64,000 nucleotides of DNA, taken from positions 1 through 64,000 of the forward strand of contig JARLJW010000016.1 of the NCBI GenBank assembly GCA_031290985.1, given 5' to 3'. The translations under genes were made by a program, and so were the position numbers. This DNA comes from Verrucomicrobiia bacterium. Lineage in GTDB: Bacteria; Verrucomicrobiota; Verrucomicrobiia; Limisphaerales; UBA11358. Positions 27,280 to 36,731 of this stretch are shown here, piece by piece. Position 1 is the first letter of the stretch, and every line of letters starts with the position of its first letter. Below the pieces are notes generated by a model, which had not been told where the DNA came from, searched no databases, and worked only from the letters and a program-made list of their open reading frames with translations.

Positions 27280-29721
27280 ATGCTGAGAAACCTGCCCATT
27301 CGGAGGAAGCTGATGACGGTCAACCTGCTGATCAGCGGCGTGGTGCTGCTGCTGACGTGCGCGGCCTTCATCACCTACGAGATCGTCACGCTGCGCAAGG
27401 GGCTGGTGCAGGGTTATCTGACGCGTGCGAGCATCGTCGCGGCGAATTCGGCGGCGGCGCTGGCCTTTCAAAATGAAGCGGATGCCGAGGGGGTGCTGTC
27501 CGCGCTGAAGACCGATCCGCGAATCGTCAAGGCGTGCATCTACGACAATCTGGGCGGGGTATTCGCCAAATACCCGACCAACACCCCGGGCGCAGCCTTT
27601 CCGAAAGCGCCGGCCGGCCAGGGGTATGATTACGAGCCGTCCAGCCTGTCCGTATATTATCCGATCATCGACAACCACCGGGCGTACGGAATCGTTTATG
27701 TGCAGTCGGACCTGACGGCGTTGACGGACCGTTATTATGCGTATGGCTGGCTGGCGGCGGCGGTCATCGTGAGTTCAATCGGCATCGCGTATTTTTTATC
27801 GTTGTTGCTCCAAAAACAGATTTCGCGCCCGGTGCTGGCGCTGGCGGAGATGGCGGGGTCGGTTTCCCGGCATTCGGATTTTTCCCTGCGGGCGGCCAGA
27901 TACGGGGACGATGAGATCGGCCAGCTCACCGATGCGTTCAATCAATTGCTGACGAGCATCGAGGAGCGGGACAAGGCGTTGCGGGCGGAAATTGGCGTGC
28001 GCAAGGGGGCGGAGGTCAAGGCGCAGGCGCAACTGGCGCGGCTGGAACTGCTGCACCGCATCACGCAGGCCACGGGCGAGCGGCAGGATTTGCAAAGCAT
28101 CTTCCAGGTGGTGATCCGGACGCTGGAAGAGCAGTTGCCGGTGGATTTCTGCTGCATCTGCCTGTATGACCCGGAGGTCAAGGTGCTGACCGTCACCGGC
28201 GTGGGCGTGCACAGCGAAGCGCTGGCGATGGAACTGGCGTTGACGCAGCAGTCGCGCGTGGAGATCGATGAGAACGGGCTTTCCCGCTGTGTGAACGGAC
28301 ATCTGGTGTACGAGCCGGACGTGGTGAAGATCCAGTTCCCCTTTCCGCAACGGCTGGCGCGCGGCGGGCTGCGATCGCTGGTGGCCGCGCCGCTGCTGGT
28401 GGAGAGCAAGGTGTTTGGCGTGCTGGTTTCGGCGCGGCGGGAGCCGGACAGCTTCAGCAGCGGGGAATGTGAGTTTCTGCGGCAGTTAAGCGAGCATGTG
28501 GCGCTCGCGGCGCATCAGGCGCAGCTTTACGAGGCGTTGCAGAAGGCATACGACGACCTGCGCCAGACACAGCACGCGGTGATGCAGCAGGAACGGCTGA
28601 AGGCGCTGGGGCAGATGGCCAGCGGGATCGCGCATGACATCAACAATGCGATTTCACCGGTGGCATTGTACACGGAGTCCCTGCTGGAAAAGGAACCAAA
28701 TTTAAGCCCGCGCGCGCGCGATTACCTGACGACGATCCAGCGGGCGATCGATGACGTGGCGCAGACGGTGGCGCGGATGCGGGAATTTTACCGGCAGCGC
28801 GAGCCGCAGTTGATGTCGCGGCCGGTGCAGTTAAACCCGTTGATCCAGCAGGTCGTTGATCTTTCCCGGGCGCGCTGGAGCGACATGCCGCAGCAGCGGG
28901 GAATTTTCATAAAAGTCGAGACCGACCTGGCGCCGGGACTGCCGGTGATCATGGGGATGGAAAGCGAGATCCGCGAGGCGCTGGTGAACCTGGTCTTCAA
29001 CGCGGTGGATGCGATGCCGGAGGGCGGAACGCTGTCAATACGGACGAAGGCGCCGGAACGCGCCGGCCAGCCGGTCGTCGTGGAGGTGAGCGACACGGGC
29101 ATCGGCATGGATGAAGACACGCGGCGGCGCTGCCTGGAACCATTTTTCACGACGAAGGGTGAACGGGGCACGGGCCTGGGGCTGGCGATGGTGTATGGCG
29201 CGGTGCGGCGGCATGGGGCGGAGATCGGGATCGAAAGCGCGCCGGGCAAGGGCACGACGATGCGGATCAGCTTCGCGGTGCCGGCGGCGCAGCCGGCGGC
29301 GGGCGGGACGGCGGCGCCGGCGCTGCTGGTGCCGGTGCGGCAGCGTATTTTGGTGGTGGATGATGATCCGTTGTTGATCAAATCGCTGCGGGACACCCTG
29401 GAGACGGACGGGCATCTGATCGTGGCGGCGGGCGCGGGGCAGGAGGGGATTGACGTGTTCCGCAAGGCGCACGAGGGTGGCGAACCGTTTGCGGTGGTCA
29501 TCACCGACCTGGGGATGCCGTACGTGGACGGACGGCAGGTGGCGGATGCGATAAAGAAAATATCGCCGACCACCCCGGTGATCATGTTGACCGGGTGGGG
29601 CCAGCGCCTGGTGGCGGAGGACGATGTGCCGCCGCATGTGGACCAGGTTTTGAGCAAGCCGCCGAAGCTGCGCGATTTGCGCGAGGCGCTGGCGAAATGT
29701 CTGCGACCGGGAAGACCTTGA
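27280..29721 (+). CDS. Hybrid sensor histidine kinase (CHASE8-like, HAMP, GAF, REC)
   Basis: An 813-residue membrane kinase. Helix 1 is about residues 14-34, and a periplasmic domain of about 110 residues resembling CHASE8 (LTRASIVAANSAAALAFQNE near 45) follows. Helix 2 is about 150-172, then HAMP (about 175-235) and GAF (about 265-420). The histidine-acceptor segment IAHDINNAIS has His452. The ATPase part shows NLVFNAVDAMPEGG, DTGIGMDE and GTGLGLAMVYG. A C-terminal receiver carries Asp743 in ITDLGMPY. GAGGAGA precedes the ATG, 1 base after the YfiR-like gene. CHASE8-type domains commonly pair with DUF4154 proteins, so the three genes likely form one sensory unit with the receptor. Confidence 0.92.
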   Translation: MLRNLPIRRKLMTVNLLISGVVLLLTCAAFITYEIVTLRKGLVQGYLTRASIVAANSAAALAFQNEADAEGVLSALKTDPRIVKACIYDNLGGVFAKYPTNTPGAAFPKAPAGQGYDYEPSSLSVYYPIIDNHRAYGIVYVQSDLTALTDRYYAYGWLAAAVIVSSIGIAYFLSLLLQKQISRPVLALAEMAGSVSRHSDFSLRAARYGDDEIGQLTDAFNQLLTSIEERDKALRAEIGVRKGAEVKAQAQLARLELLHRITQATGERQDLQSIFQVVIRTLEEQLPVDFCCICLYDPEVKVLTVTGVGVHSEALAMELALTQQSRVEIDENGLSRCVNGHLVYEPDVVKIQFPFPQRLARGGLRSLVAAPLLVESKVFGVLVSARREPDSFSSGECEFLRQLSEHVALAAHQAQLYEALQKAYDDLRQTQHAVMQQERLKALGQMASGIAHDINNAISPVALYTESLLEKEPNLSPRARDYLTTIQRAIDDVAQTVARMREFYRQREPQLMSRPVQLNPLIQQVVDLSRARWSDMPQQRGIFIKVETDLAPGLPVIMGMESEIREALVNLVFNAVDAMPEGGTLSIRTKAPERAGQPVVVEVSDTGIGMDEDTRRRCLEPFFTTKGERGTGLGLAMVYGAVRRHGAEIGIESAPGKGTTMRISFAVPAAQPAAGGTAAPALLVPVRQRILVVDDDPLLIKSLRDTLETDGHLIVAAGAGQEGIDVFRKAHEGGEPFAVVITDLGMPYVDGRQVADAIKKISPTTPVIMLTGWGQRLVAEDDVPPHVDQVLSKPPKLRDLREALAKCLRPGRP

Positions 29722-29733
29722 ACTATTTATTTT

Positions 29734-30861
29734 ATGGCTGAAATACCGCCGGCAAAGATTTTGATCGTGGATGACGAGGCTGCGCAGATGAAGGCGTTGT
29801 GCGACACGCTGGGGGATCATCATTACGAAACGACCGGGTTTTCCTCGGCGGGCGCGGCGTTGGCGGAGCTGGAAAGGATGGAGTTCGACCTGCTGTTGAC
29901 GGATTTGATGATGCCGGAGATGAACGGCATCGAGCTGTTGCAGACGGCGTTGAAGCGGCATCCGGATTTGGTGGGGATCATCATGACGGGCGAGGGGACG
30001 ATCGCCACGGCGGTGGAGGCGATGAAGTCGGGCGCGCTGGATTACATCCTGAAACCGTTCAAATTGAGCGCGATCCTGCCGGTGCTGGACCGGGCGCTGG
30101 CGGTGCGGCGGCTGCGCCGGGAAAATGCGGCGCTCGAACGGGCCGTCCGCGAACGGACCGCGCAGCTCGAGGCGGCGAACAAGGAGCTGGAGGCGTTTTC
30201 TTATTCCGTCTCGCATGACCTGCGCGCGCCGGTGAGGCACATCGACGGTTTTGGCAGGATGCTCGGCGAATCGGAAAAATCATTATCGGACAAAGGGAGA
30301 CATTATCTGGAACTGATCGCGGGCGCGGCGAAGCGCATGGGCGGATTGATCGACGATCTGCTGGAATTTTCCCGGAACAGCCGGGCGGAGATGCGGCGGG
30401 CCGACGTCAACCTGGAGAAGCTGGTGGCTGAAACAATTGAGCGGCTGAAGCCGGAAACGGAAGGTCGCAACATCGTGTGGGAGCGGGGCGCATTGCCGGT
30501 GGCGCAGGCTGACCCGGCGCTGCTGGGGCAGGTCTTCAGCAATCTCCTGCTCAATGCGATCAAATACAGCCGCCCCCGGAATCCGGCCCGGATTGAAATC
30601 GGTTCCGTGGCGGGGGCGCCGGGGGAAACCGTCATTTTTGTGCGGGACAACGGGGTGGGTTTCGACATGCGATACGCGGAGCGGCTGTTCGGGGTTTTTC
30701 AGCGGCTGCACAGCGAGGATGAGTTTGAGGGCACGGGGATCGGATTGGCAAACGTGCGGCGGATCATTTCGCGGCATGGCGGGCGGACATGGGCGGAGGG
30801 GAAGGTGGGCGAAGGGGCGGTGTTTTATTTTTCACTGCCGAAAACCGGGGAGGGGAAATGA
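29734..30861 (+). CDS. Receiver domain-histidine kinase fusion
   Basis: A 375-residue cytoplasmic protein. An N-terminal receiver (about 6-125) has IVDDE and Asp57 in LTDLMMPE with Lys107 in LKPFK. A coiled linker (ALERAVRERTAQLEAANKEL) leads to a HisKA domain with His161 in SHDLRAPVRHIDGF, then an ATPase domain with NLLLNAIKYSR, DNGVGFDM and GTGIGLANVRRI. It has no output domain and no membrane anchor. It is likely the relay partner of the hybrid kinase 12 bases upstream, passing phosphate onward to a regulator outside the window. Confidence 0.9.
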   Translation: MAEIPPAKILIVDDEAAQMKALCDTLGDHHYETTGFSSAGAALAELERMEFDLLLTDLMMPEMNGIELLQTALKRHPDLVGIIMTGEGTIATAVEAMKSGALDYILKPFKLSAILPVLDRALAVRRLRRENAALERAVRERTAQLEAANKELEAFSYSVSHDLRAPVRHIDGFGRMLGESEKSLSDKGRHYLELIAGAAKRMGGLIDDLLEFSRNSRAEMRRADVNLEKLVAETIERLKPETEGRNIVWERGALPVAQADPALLGQVFSNLLLNAIKYSRPRNPARIEIGSVAGAPGETVIFVRDNGVGFDMRYAERLFGVFQRLHSEDEFEGTGIGLANVRRIISRHGGRTWAEGKVGEGAVFYFSLPKTGEGK

Positions 30862-30882
30862 CGAAGCACGAATGACGAATGG
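30857..30882. repeat. ATGACGAAGCACGAATGACG word repeat
   Basis: A 26-base stretch identical to 42446-42471 (key words GACGAAGCACG and AATGACGAATGG). Both copies lie directly at or after a stop codon. A degraded tandem of GACGAAT words is at 45581-45598. Confidence 0.85.
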
Positions 30883-30982
30883 CGGGAACCAAACATTCAA
30901 GCCCCGAAGGAATTTCAGTTGCTCGTCACAGTGCAAGACCTGTGCTGGTGGGAGCGTTGTTTTGTGAGCAGGGTTGGGTTGC

Positions 30983-31135
30983 AGGCGAAAGCGGTGTCGC
31001 CGCTGCGCTTTGCCACCGCAGTCCATGACGATTTCTGGGCTGGCTACAGCGGCCGGACTGTTCTTGGAACTGATGAATTGCCACACCTCAAAGTGTCTGC
31101 GGTGCAGGCATAGTTTGTCGCAGCGCGACAAACTC
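30983..31135. repeat. Hairpin repeat core copy 2 plus GTCGCAGCGCGAC hairpin element
   Basis: 30983-31030 is a diverged copy of the GCGAAAGCGG...CGCAGTCCATGAC core. 31085-31135 holds TCTGCGGTGCAGGCA followed by an 8-bp hairpin TTTGTCGC-AGC-GCGACAAA (31114-31132). The second element is nearly the same at 45313-45365 and partly at 61709-61733. The 324 bases between the kinase and the next gene hold nothing else. Confidence 0.7.
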
Positions 31136-31185
31136 CACCAGCGGCGGCAGCATGGGTTGCGATTTTCCTTTGGCCGGGTTGGTTA

Positions 31186-31692
31186 TCAGGCGGGGCGGTT
31201 GGCCTGTCGCAATTTCTCGAGCATCACGGTGACGGACTCCGCGAACACCTTGGTTTTGTTTTCGTCGTGGTAGGTGACGTAAACGGTGTCGGATTCGGCA
31301 GGGCCCGGACGTAAATAGATGGGATCGCCGCAGTCGCTGGTCGCAAAGGCGACGATGTCGTTGCCAACCTGGTCGCGGGTGTCGAGCAAGCTTGCTTCAT
31401 CCAAGGGATTGAAGGTGCTGAGGCCATTGCCCTTGCCATAAGCAAGACCGCAGCGGGTGACCAGCTCTTGGTCGGCGTAAAGTTCGCGCAGGGCGGCCGG
31501 TATCGGGCGCTGAAGGTGTCGTTCGTAAAATTCCCAGTCGGGATGGAGTAGGCGTTCAATGATTGCCTGGCGTTCGGTGGCGTCCTTTTTCGCATCGCGC
31601 CGCCGGCGGATGGAAGACGATACGAAGCAAGCGATCACCAGCGACCAAAAGGCGATGACAAGAACCAGGTGAATAATTTTGCCGGTGGTCAT
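31186..31692 (-). CDS. Membrane-anchored SMI1/KNR4 (SUKH)-like protein
   Basis: A 168-residue protein with one N-terminal helix (about 7-27, IIHLVLVIAFWSLVIACFV) and a basic stop-transfer RRRRDAKK. The soluble part has the SUKH pattern: helix with PIPAALRELYADQELV, then FNPLDEASLLDT, DIVAFATSDCGDPIYLRP and VYVTYHDENKTKVFAESV near the end. SUKH proteins include immunity proteins to contact-dependent toxins, but many are simple housekeeping or ligand-binding proteins, and no toxin gene lies next to it. The membrane anchor is unusual for the family. Confidence 0.65.
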   Translation of the reverse strand: MTTGKIIHLVLVIAFWSLVIACFVSSSIRRRRDAKKDATERQAIIERLLHPDWEFYERHLQRPIPAALRELYADQELVTRCGLAYGKGNGLSTFNPLDEASLLDTRDQVGNDIVAFATSDCGDPIYLRPGPAESDTVYVTYHDENKTKVFAESVTVMLEKLRQANRPA

Positions 31693-31854
31693 GGCTCAAA
31701 ATTGTGTGACTACAGTATTTCTTCTAACGCTCTTGAATAAAAAGTGCGAGCAAAAAACAGCCAACAAACTCCAAAAACCGAAGCTGGGATTGTGCTGGCG
31801 GCCCAATTATTAGCCCAGACAAGGCCGGTGCTTTCCGGCCTGGTTGGTCATGAT

Positions 31855-32133
31855 TCACCAATGGGGGTCAACGAAAGGGAGGGAAAGAAAGCAGAGCACC
31901 CAAAAGAGCATCCAGGTCCAGATGGCGCCACCCAGGGAGCCGACGAAGGCCTCGGTTTTGGAACACTGCCGTCTTTGGGCAAATAACGAACTGGTGAAAA
32001 AGACGGCAAACCACGACCAAGGCGCGCCAAAATCAATGATGTGCAACCAATCGTCGCTCATAAACCAGCCACAAAGCCAGACGCCGTACAGGGCGATGAG
32101 GGTCACGGCATTGTATTTCAGGATACGTTTCAT
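31855..32133 (-). CDS. Small membrane protein, unknown
   Basis: A 92-residue protein from the ATG at 32133 (MKRILKYNAVTLIALYGVWL). Two to three membrane helices are likely at about 8-24, 35-50 and 62-84, with a short QRRQCSKTEA loop. It lies on the same strand as the SUKH-like gene and the pseudopilin genes, 104 bases from the latter. The longer open frame up to 32250 is not convincing. No function can be assigned. Confidence 0.6.
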   Translation of the reverse strand: MKRILKYNAVTLIALYGVWLCGWFMSDDWLHIIDFGAPWSWFAVFFTSSLFAQRRQCSKTEAFVGSLGGAIWTWMLFWVLCFLSLPFVDPHW

Positions 32134-32237
32134 GCGGTCTGGGATAAGGGTTTTTTGGGGCGTTCCGATGCATCCGGTCCGACTCAGGCGCGGGATGTCG
32201 GCGATGGCTGACTTTGGCGGCTGGTTGGGCGGGAGGT

Positions 32238-33038
32238 TTATGGCGTCCATAGTTCGGGGTGTGGTTGATGGTCGTAGTTCCAGAGGGCCGCAGACTTTGC
32301 CGGATCAAATAAAATTGAGGGTTTCGTGGCGGAGACATGGCCATCGCAATACAACTGGTTGTAATTTTTTCCATGCCGTAAAACGTAGGGGTAGGGCGGG
32401 GCCAAACCGCCGGCTGAAGAACCATCGCAATGACCCCAATCGTCACCACCAACCTCACCCGCGTCCATGCGAGAATCGATGATGGCCAGCATTTCACTAG
32501 GGACATTGACCTTGGACTCTGGTATGGCGGGCATGAAATTCCCCGACGAATCCTTCCAGTACATGACCGGTCCCAACCCGAAATTCTCATTGGTGCGATC
32601 ATCGGTCCGCACGCCCCAGGAGTTGAAGGCATAACCGCCAGCGCGATCAATCGCCCCCGGAATGTCCGGGCCGGAAATCTTTCCGCGGTAGCCCGGGCAC
32701 TGGAATGAAAGGTTCGTCCAATTGAGCGGGTAGTAGGGGAATAGTTTCGATGACCAATAAACCAGGCCGGTGGCCCGGCCGCCCGGGCCGAGGGCATCGC
32801 CATAGGACGGGCCGGCGGGGCCAAGATAGAAGGGATATTTGTTCTGGTTATCGTGCACATACATCGACAGCGCCAGGCCCATCTGGTGCAAACGGTTTTT
32901 GCAGGAGACGGAATGGGCATAGGATTTGGCGGAGGCCACCGCCGGGAGGAGCAGGGCGGCCAGGAGGGCGATGATGGCAATGACGACCAGCAGCTCGATC
33001 AAGGTCAGGCCGGCGTTTTGGGAACGGGTTGGCGGCAT
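32238..33038 (-). CDS. Type II pseudopilin-like secreted protein
   Basis: A 266-residue protein with a class III prepilin leader: [18 protein letters not shown] at about residues 10-27, with Glu+5 intact. The C-terminal half contains the [16 protein letters not shown] form of the H-X9-DG element that ends many verrucomicrobial and planctomycete pseudopilins. After cleavage and N-methylation by a prepilin peptidase it would be assembled by a type II secretion or pilus machine, none of which is encoded here. Such proteins are amplified many-fold in this phylum, and their individual roles are unknown. Confidence 0.88.
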   Translation of the reverse strand: MPPTRSQNAGLTLIELLVVIAIIALLAALLLPAVASAKSYAHSVSCKNRLHQMGLALSMYVHDNQNKYPFYLGPAGPSYGDALGPGGRATGLVYWSSKLFPYYPLNWTNLSFQCPGYRGKISGPDIPGAIDRAGGYAFNSWGVRTDDRTNENFGLGPVMYWKDSSGNFMPAIPESKVNVPSEMLAIIDSRMDAGEVGGDDWGHCDGSSAGGLAPPYPYVLRHGKNYNQLYCDGHVSATKPSILFDPAKSAALWNYDHQPHPELWTP

Positions 33039-33203
33039 CCTAGTTTTGACAACGCAGCGGGCCCGGGCTCACGGTGGATTACGGGAAATCGCGTGTTTAT
33101 AAAATGCCGGTGGCACGCAGTGCGTGCCGCCCGGGCCACAAAACGGAACGACAAACGAAGCGACAAGGGGCATGGCGGATGTTGCTGGCGATTTGAGGGG
33201 GAT

Positions 33204-33385
33204 GGGGTTTTTCGGATTTTGAAACCACGTCGTCGTACGCACCGGGATCATGGTGGTTTGTACGATTCCGTCCGCGCGAAAGCGGTGTTGCGGCTCCCGC
33301 CTTGCCACCGCAGTCCATGATGTCGCGGATTTTGCGAATGTTTCCTTGAAGCACGGCCACGGTTCTACTTGCCATCGCGCCAGCC
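33204..33385. repeat. ~180-bp dispersed repeat, copy A
   Basis: Closely similar along its length to 36296-36468. Shared blocks include GGATTTTG, AACCACGTCGT, GTACGCACCGGG, GTGGTTTGT, CGTCCGCGCGAAAGCGG, CCGCAGTCCATGA, GTCGCGGATTTTGCG and GGTTCTACTTGC. The hairpin core GCGAAAGCGG...CCGCAGTCC inside it is also found alone at 23773, 30983 and 45223. It fills the spacer between two pseudopilin genes. Confidence 0.85.
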
Positions 33386-33389
33386 GGTG

Positions 33390-34220
33390 CTAGGGCAACG
33401 GCACGGTGGTGTGTTCGAACATCCATTGAATGTCCACGCTTCCCTGGTCGTCAATTGCGTTCCGGTCGTATTGCACGGGCGGGGAGGTTTTGGATGAGTG
33501 CCATTTATGCAATTCGCTGTGGCCATCCGCAAAGGTAAAGGGGCAGGCGCCATGGTGAAAGCTGCCGGGCATGTCGTTCCACTGATTCGCGTTGTCCATG
33601 GAGGTGTGCAACCAGCCATCGTTGATGGTATCGGGATTTTCGTCCGCAAAGACCCAGAGTTGCGATGGTGCAGTCACGTTGCTTTCCTTGGCGTAAACGG
33701 CGTAGCCTGGAAGCCAGTAGGCACCGGGGATCGCGCTGCCTTTGACAAACATGTTCATGGAGACGCTCCGAACCCGCGACCCATAACCGCCGGCCACCTG
33801 CGCGGCTGACAGATACTGGTCGGCCGGACACTTGTAGAGTTTGACTTGCGACGTGTAGGGAAAAAGCAATCCATTGGCAATCAGTTGCGTGTTGGTGTTA
33901 TCAGGTGAAGCCGACCAATCCAACATGCCATAAACCCAGTTGGGGATTTCGACGGCCTGGCCGGTCTGCGGGCCGGAATAAACCGCCCAGCCGTTGAAAA
34001 CGCCGTTGTTCACGAGTTGTCCGGCGTGGTCATCGGCATACAGATGCCAGGCGAGGCCCAGTTGTTTGGAATTGCCCGTGCAGACGATGCCCAGGCTGCG
34101 CGCCTTGGCCTGGTTCAAAACCGGCAACAGCAGGGCCGCCAAAATGGCGATAATGGCAATCACCACGAGCAGTTCAATGAGCGTGAACGCATGACCACGA
34201 TTTGTCGCGCCGGGAGGCAT
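33390..34220 (-). CDS. Type II pseudopilin-like secreted protein
   Basis: A 276-residue protein from the ATG at 34220, which has GGAG 11 bases upstream; the frame also has an ATG at 34235. The leader [20 protein letters not shown] at about residues 10-29 is a standard prepilin signal with Glu+5. The rest is beta-rich with [20 protein letters not shown] and an end that carries [18 protein letters not shown], an H-X9-DG-like motif. It is a paralogue of the gene at 32238 with low similarity beyond the leader. The two are separated by the 180-bp repeat. Confidence 0.87.
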   Translation of the reverse strand: MPPGATNRGHAFTLIELLVVIAIIAILAALLLPVLNQAKARSLGIVCTGNSKQLGLAWHLYADDHAGQLVNNGVFNGWAVYSGPQTGQAVEIPNWVYGMLDWSASPDNTNTQLIANGLLFPYTSQVKLYKCPADQYLSAAQVAGGYGSRVRSVSMNMFVKGSAIPGAYWLPGYAVYAKESNVTAPSQLWVFADENPDTINDGWLHTSMDNANQWNDMPGSFHHGACPFTFADGHSELHKWHSSKTSPPVQYDRNAIDDQGSVDIQWMFEHTTVPLP

Positions 34221-34563
34221 AGGGTCTGGCTCCATAACGCACCCACGGATGAAATCTGTCCAGCATTAATTTGCCGGCGGCGGCGTGGGTGCCGCTGTTT
34301 CCGCGCCAGCGCGCCAGCCAATGGAGTTAGATTCTTTGCCGCTCTCAAATTATTGGAACCGGCCAAAAACGGCACATGCCATTGGCGGTCGTCATTCGGG
34401 GTGGGGTTTTACCCCATGACAAATTTCTGCCAATCGCGTAGCTTCATCTGATCGGGAACCAATTGCCATTTCATCCGCCACGTTCGGTTCACATTTTTCG
34501 CCGCACTTTCCAAAGCCATGCTTTCGAGCACTTCCATCAATGCTGCAGCGCCAGCGCGACATC

Positions 34564-36021
34564 ATGAGTGAGCCAGAACCTAAACGTGTGTTGTTGACGG
34601 GTGCCAGCGGTTACATCGGCGGGCGGTTGCTGGCTGAATTGGAGAAGCGTGGCCTGACGGTTCGTTGTCTGGCGCGCCGGCCGGAATTTCTTTTGCCAAA
34701 AGTCGCGCCGGGAACCGAGGTCATGGCGGGCGACGTGCTGGATCGGGACAGTCTCGCGCGGGCCATGCGCGGCGTGGCGACGGCTTACTATTTGGTGCAT
34801 TCGATGGCCGCAAACGATTTCGAGGAAACGGATCGCCGGGCCGCGCACAATTTCGCGGAAGCGGCGCGGGAGGCGGGGGTGCAAAGAATCGTTTATCTCG
34901 GCGGCCTTGGCGCGGGCAGCGAGCTTTCGTCGCACCTGCGGAGCCGTCAGGAGGTGGGCAACATTCTGCGTTCCACCGGGGTGCCGGTCATCGAGTTTCG
35001 CGCTTCGGTCATCATCGGTTCGGGCAGCCTGTCCTTTGAAATGATTCGCGCGCTGGTGGAACGGCTGCCGATGATGATTGCGCCAAAATGGGTGACGGTG
35101 CTGGCGCAGCCGCTGGCGATCAATGATCTGCTGCAATATCTGATCGCCGCGGGTGATTGGCGCGGACGAGATAATAGAATTTTTGAAATCGGGGGTCCCG
35201 ACCGGGTTTCTTACGGGGATTTGATGCGTGAATATGCGCGGCAGCGCGGTTTGCGGCGGGTGATGATCCGCGTCCCGCTGCTGACGCCGCGATTATCGAG
35301 CCTGTGGCTCGGCCTGGTGACGCCGCTCTATGCGCGCATCGGGCGCAAACTGATTGACAGTATCCGCAACCCAACCGTGGTGAGCGACGATTCCGCATTG
35401 CAGGCTTTTGCCATCCGGCCGATGGGCGTGCGCGAAGCGATTGCCAGCGCGTTGCGCAATGAAGACAAGGAACTGGCGGCGACGCGGTGGTCGGATGCGT
35501 TGTCGTCGGGCGGCGCCGTGCGACCATGGGGCGGTACGCGGTTTGGCAACCGGCTGGTGGATGCGCGCCGGGTGCGGGTGGAGGTGCCGCCGGCGACGGC
35601 CTTCGAACCCATCCGCCGGATCGGCGGCGCGACCGGCTGGTATTTCGCCAACTGGCTTTGGCAACTGCGCGGCTGGCTGGATTTGCTGGCGGGCGGCGTG
35701 GGCATGCGCCGCGCGCGGCGGGATCCGGAAAAGCTCCGGACGGGGGACGTGGTGGATTGCTGGCGGGTGGAAGTGCTGGAACCTGACCGGCGGCTGCGGC
35801 TCACGGCCGAAATGAAATTGCCCGGACGCGCCTGGCTGGAATTTGAAGTGGTTGCGTGCGGCGACGGGGCGGAGATCCGCCAGACCGCCAGTTTTGATCC
35901 GGCGGGATTTTTTGGGCTGGCCTATTGGTATGCGATTTATCCGCTGCATGAACTGTTGTTTGGCGGGATGTTGCGGCAGATTGCAAAAGCGGCCACGCGG
36001 CGGAGTTTTTTGGGGCCATGA
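34564..36021 (+). CDS. NAD(P)-dependent epimerase-like SDR with DUF2867 tail
   Basis: A 485-residue two-part protein. The N-terminal extended/atypical SDR domain has TGASGYIGGRLL near residue 11, LARRPE and LGGLGAGSELSSHLRSR. The C-terminal part (from about 330, FEPIRRIGGATGWYFANWLWQLRGWLD) is a DUF2867 domain, ending near a hydrophobic WYAIYPLHELLFG. The combination is a recognised family (YbjT/DUF2867 oxidoreductases) whose substrate is unknown; quinone or lipid reduction has been proposed by others. The ATG at 34564 begins the domain; an ATG at 34540 is less likely. It is transcribed alone. Confidence 0.88.
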   Translation: MSEPEPKRVLLTGASGYIGGRLLAELEKRGLTVRCLARRPEFLLPKVAPGTEVMAGDVLDRDSLARAMRGVATAYYLVHSMAANDFEETDRRAAHNFAEAAREAGVQRIVYLGGLGAGSELSSHLRSRQEVGNILRSTGVPVIEFRASVIIGSGSLSFEMIRALVERLPMMIAPKWVTVLAQPLAINDLLQYLIAAGDWRGRDNRIFEIGGPDRVSYGDLMREYARQRGLRRVMIRVPLLTPRLSSLWLGLVTPLYARIGRKLIDSIRNPTVVSDDSALQAFAIRPMGVREAIASALRNEDKELAATRWSDALSSGGAVRPWGGTRFGNRLVDARRVRVEVPPATAFEPIRRIGGATGWYFANWLWQLRGWLDLLAGGVGMRRARRDPEKLRTGDVVDCWRVEVLEPDRRLRLTAEMKLPGRAWLEFEVVACGDGAEIRQTASFDPAGFFGLAYWYAIYPLHELLFGGMLRQIAKAATRRSFLGP

Positions 36022-36295
36022 TTCGCAAATTTCTGGTGAACCGCCTGGCGGTTGTGCCACGAAGATTGGGTGGAGCAGAGCTGCCGGTCCGCCTATTTTC
36101 CCCGTCAGTGACCCTCACTAAAAAAGAAATCAAGGCGCGGGTAAGGGAGGTCAAACGGCTGTTGCTGATGATTTGAGCCGGCGTGAGACCTTCCTTGGCC
36201 GCAGCAATGTCCGAAGATAAGAAAGCGTTCGCAAATTTCCCGCGGCACGGTTCGCGAAAGTTGCTGCGCCCGGGACGGGCGCACTCCGGAAGGGC

Positions 36296-36468
36296 GGTTT
36301 TTTGGATTTTGCAACCACGTCGTTGTACGCACCGGGGTTGGGGTGGTTTGTGCGATTTCGTCCGCGCGAAAGCGGCGTGGCGCTGCGCTTCCCGCCGCAG
36401 TCCATGACGTCGCGGATTTTGCGGATGCCGCTTTGAAGGACGGCCAGGGTTCTACTTGCGGTCGCGCC
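36296..36468. repeat. ~180-bp dispersed repeat, copy B
   Basis: The second full copy of the repeat at 33204-33385, with the hairpin core GCGAAAGCGGCGTGGCGCTG around 36366. The rest of the 36022-36731 spacer holds a hairpin GCGCCC-GGGAC-GGGCGC (36267-36283), GGTGACGGGGGACGGGTGG words near 36586 that resemble 45560-45576, and a CCGGCGCGCCGG palindrome near 36636. No gene was found in the spacer. Confidence 0.85.
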
Positions 36469-36731
36469 ATCGGGTGGGCGGGGGAATGAGGGGCACGAGG
36501 GCAAGCGGTGGATCAAGGTCCGTGGCGGACGGGCCATTAAATTAGGGTGAATTAAAGCAAGTTAAACCATGAAATGGGTGACGGGGGACGGGTGGCAAGT
36601 GACCAAATATCCGGCCCAACTCGCCGGGTTGGAGTCCGGCGCGCCGGAGACGGCGCATAATGCCTGATTTTTATGATTGCTTTGAGGCGGGCTCCCGGTA
36701 TTCTGACGCGCTCGACTTTAGACTTTATTAA

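Noticed and set aside
31186-31692. Immunity protein of a toxin-antitoxin or contact-inhibition locus
   Set aside because: The SUKH-like fold is suggestive, but there is no toxin, polymorphic repeat or secretion gene beside it.
33097-36537. Homologous small proteins encoded on the minus strand at 33097-33426 and 36151-36537
   Set aside because: Similarity is restricted to the 180-bp nucleotide repeat and the proteins diverge completely outside it; related cores elsewhere break the frame. A non-coding repeat explains it better.
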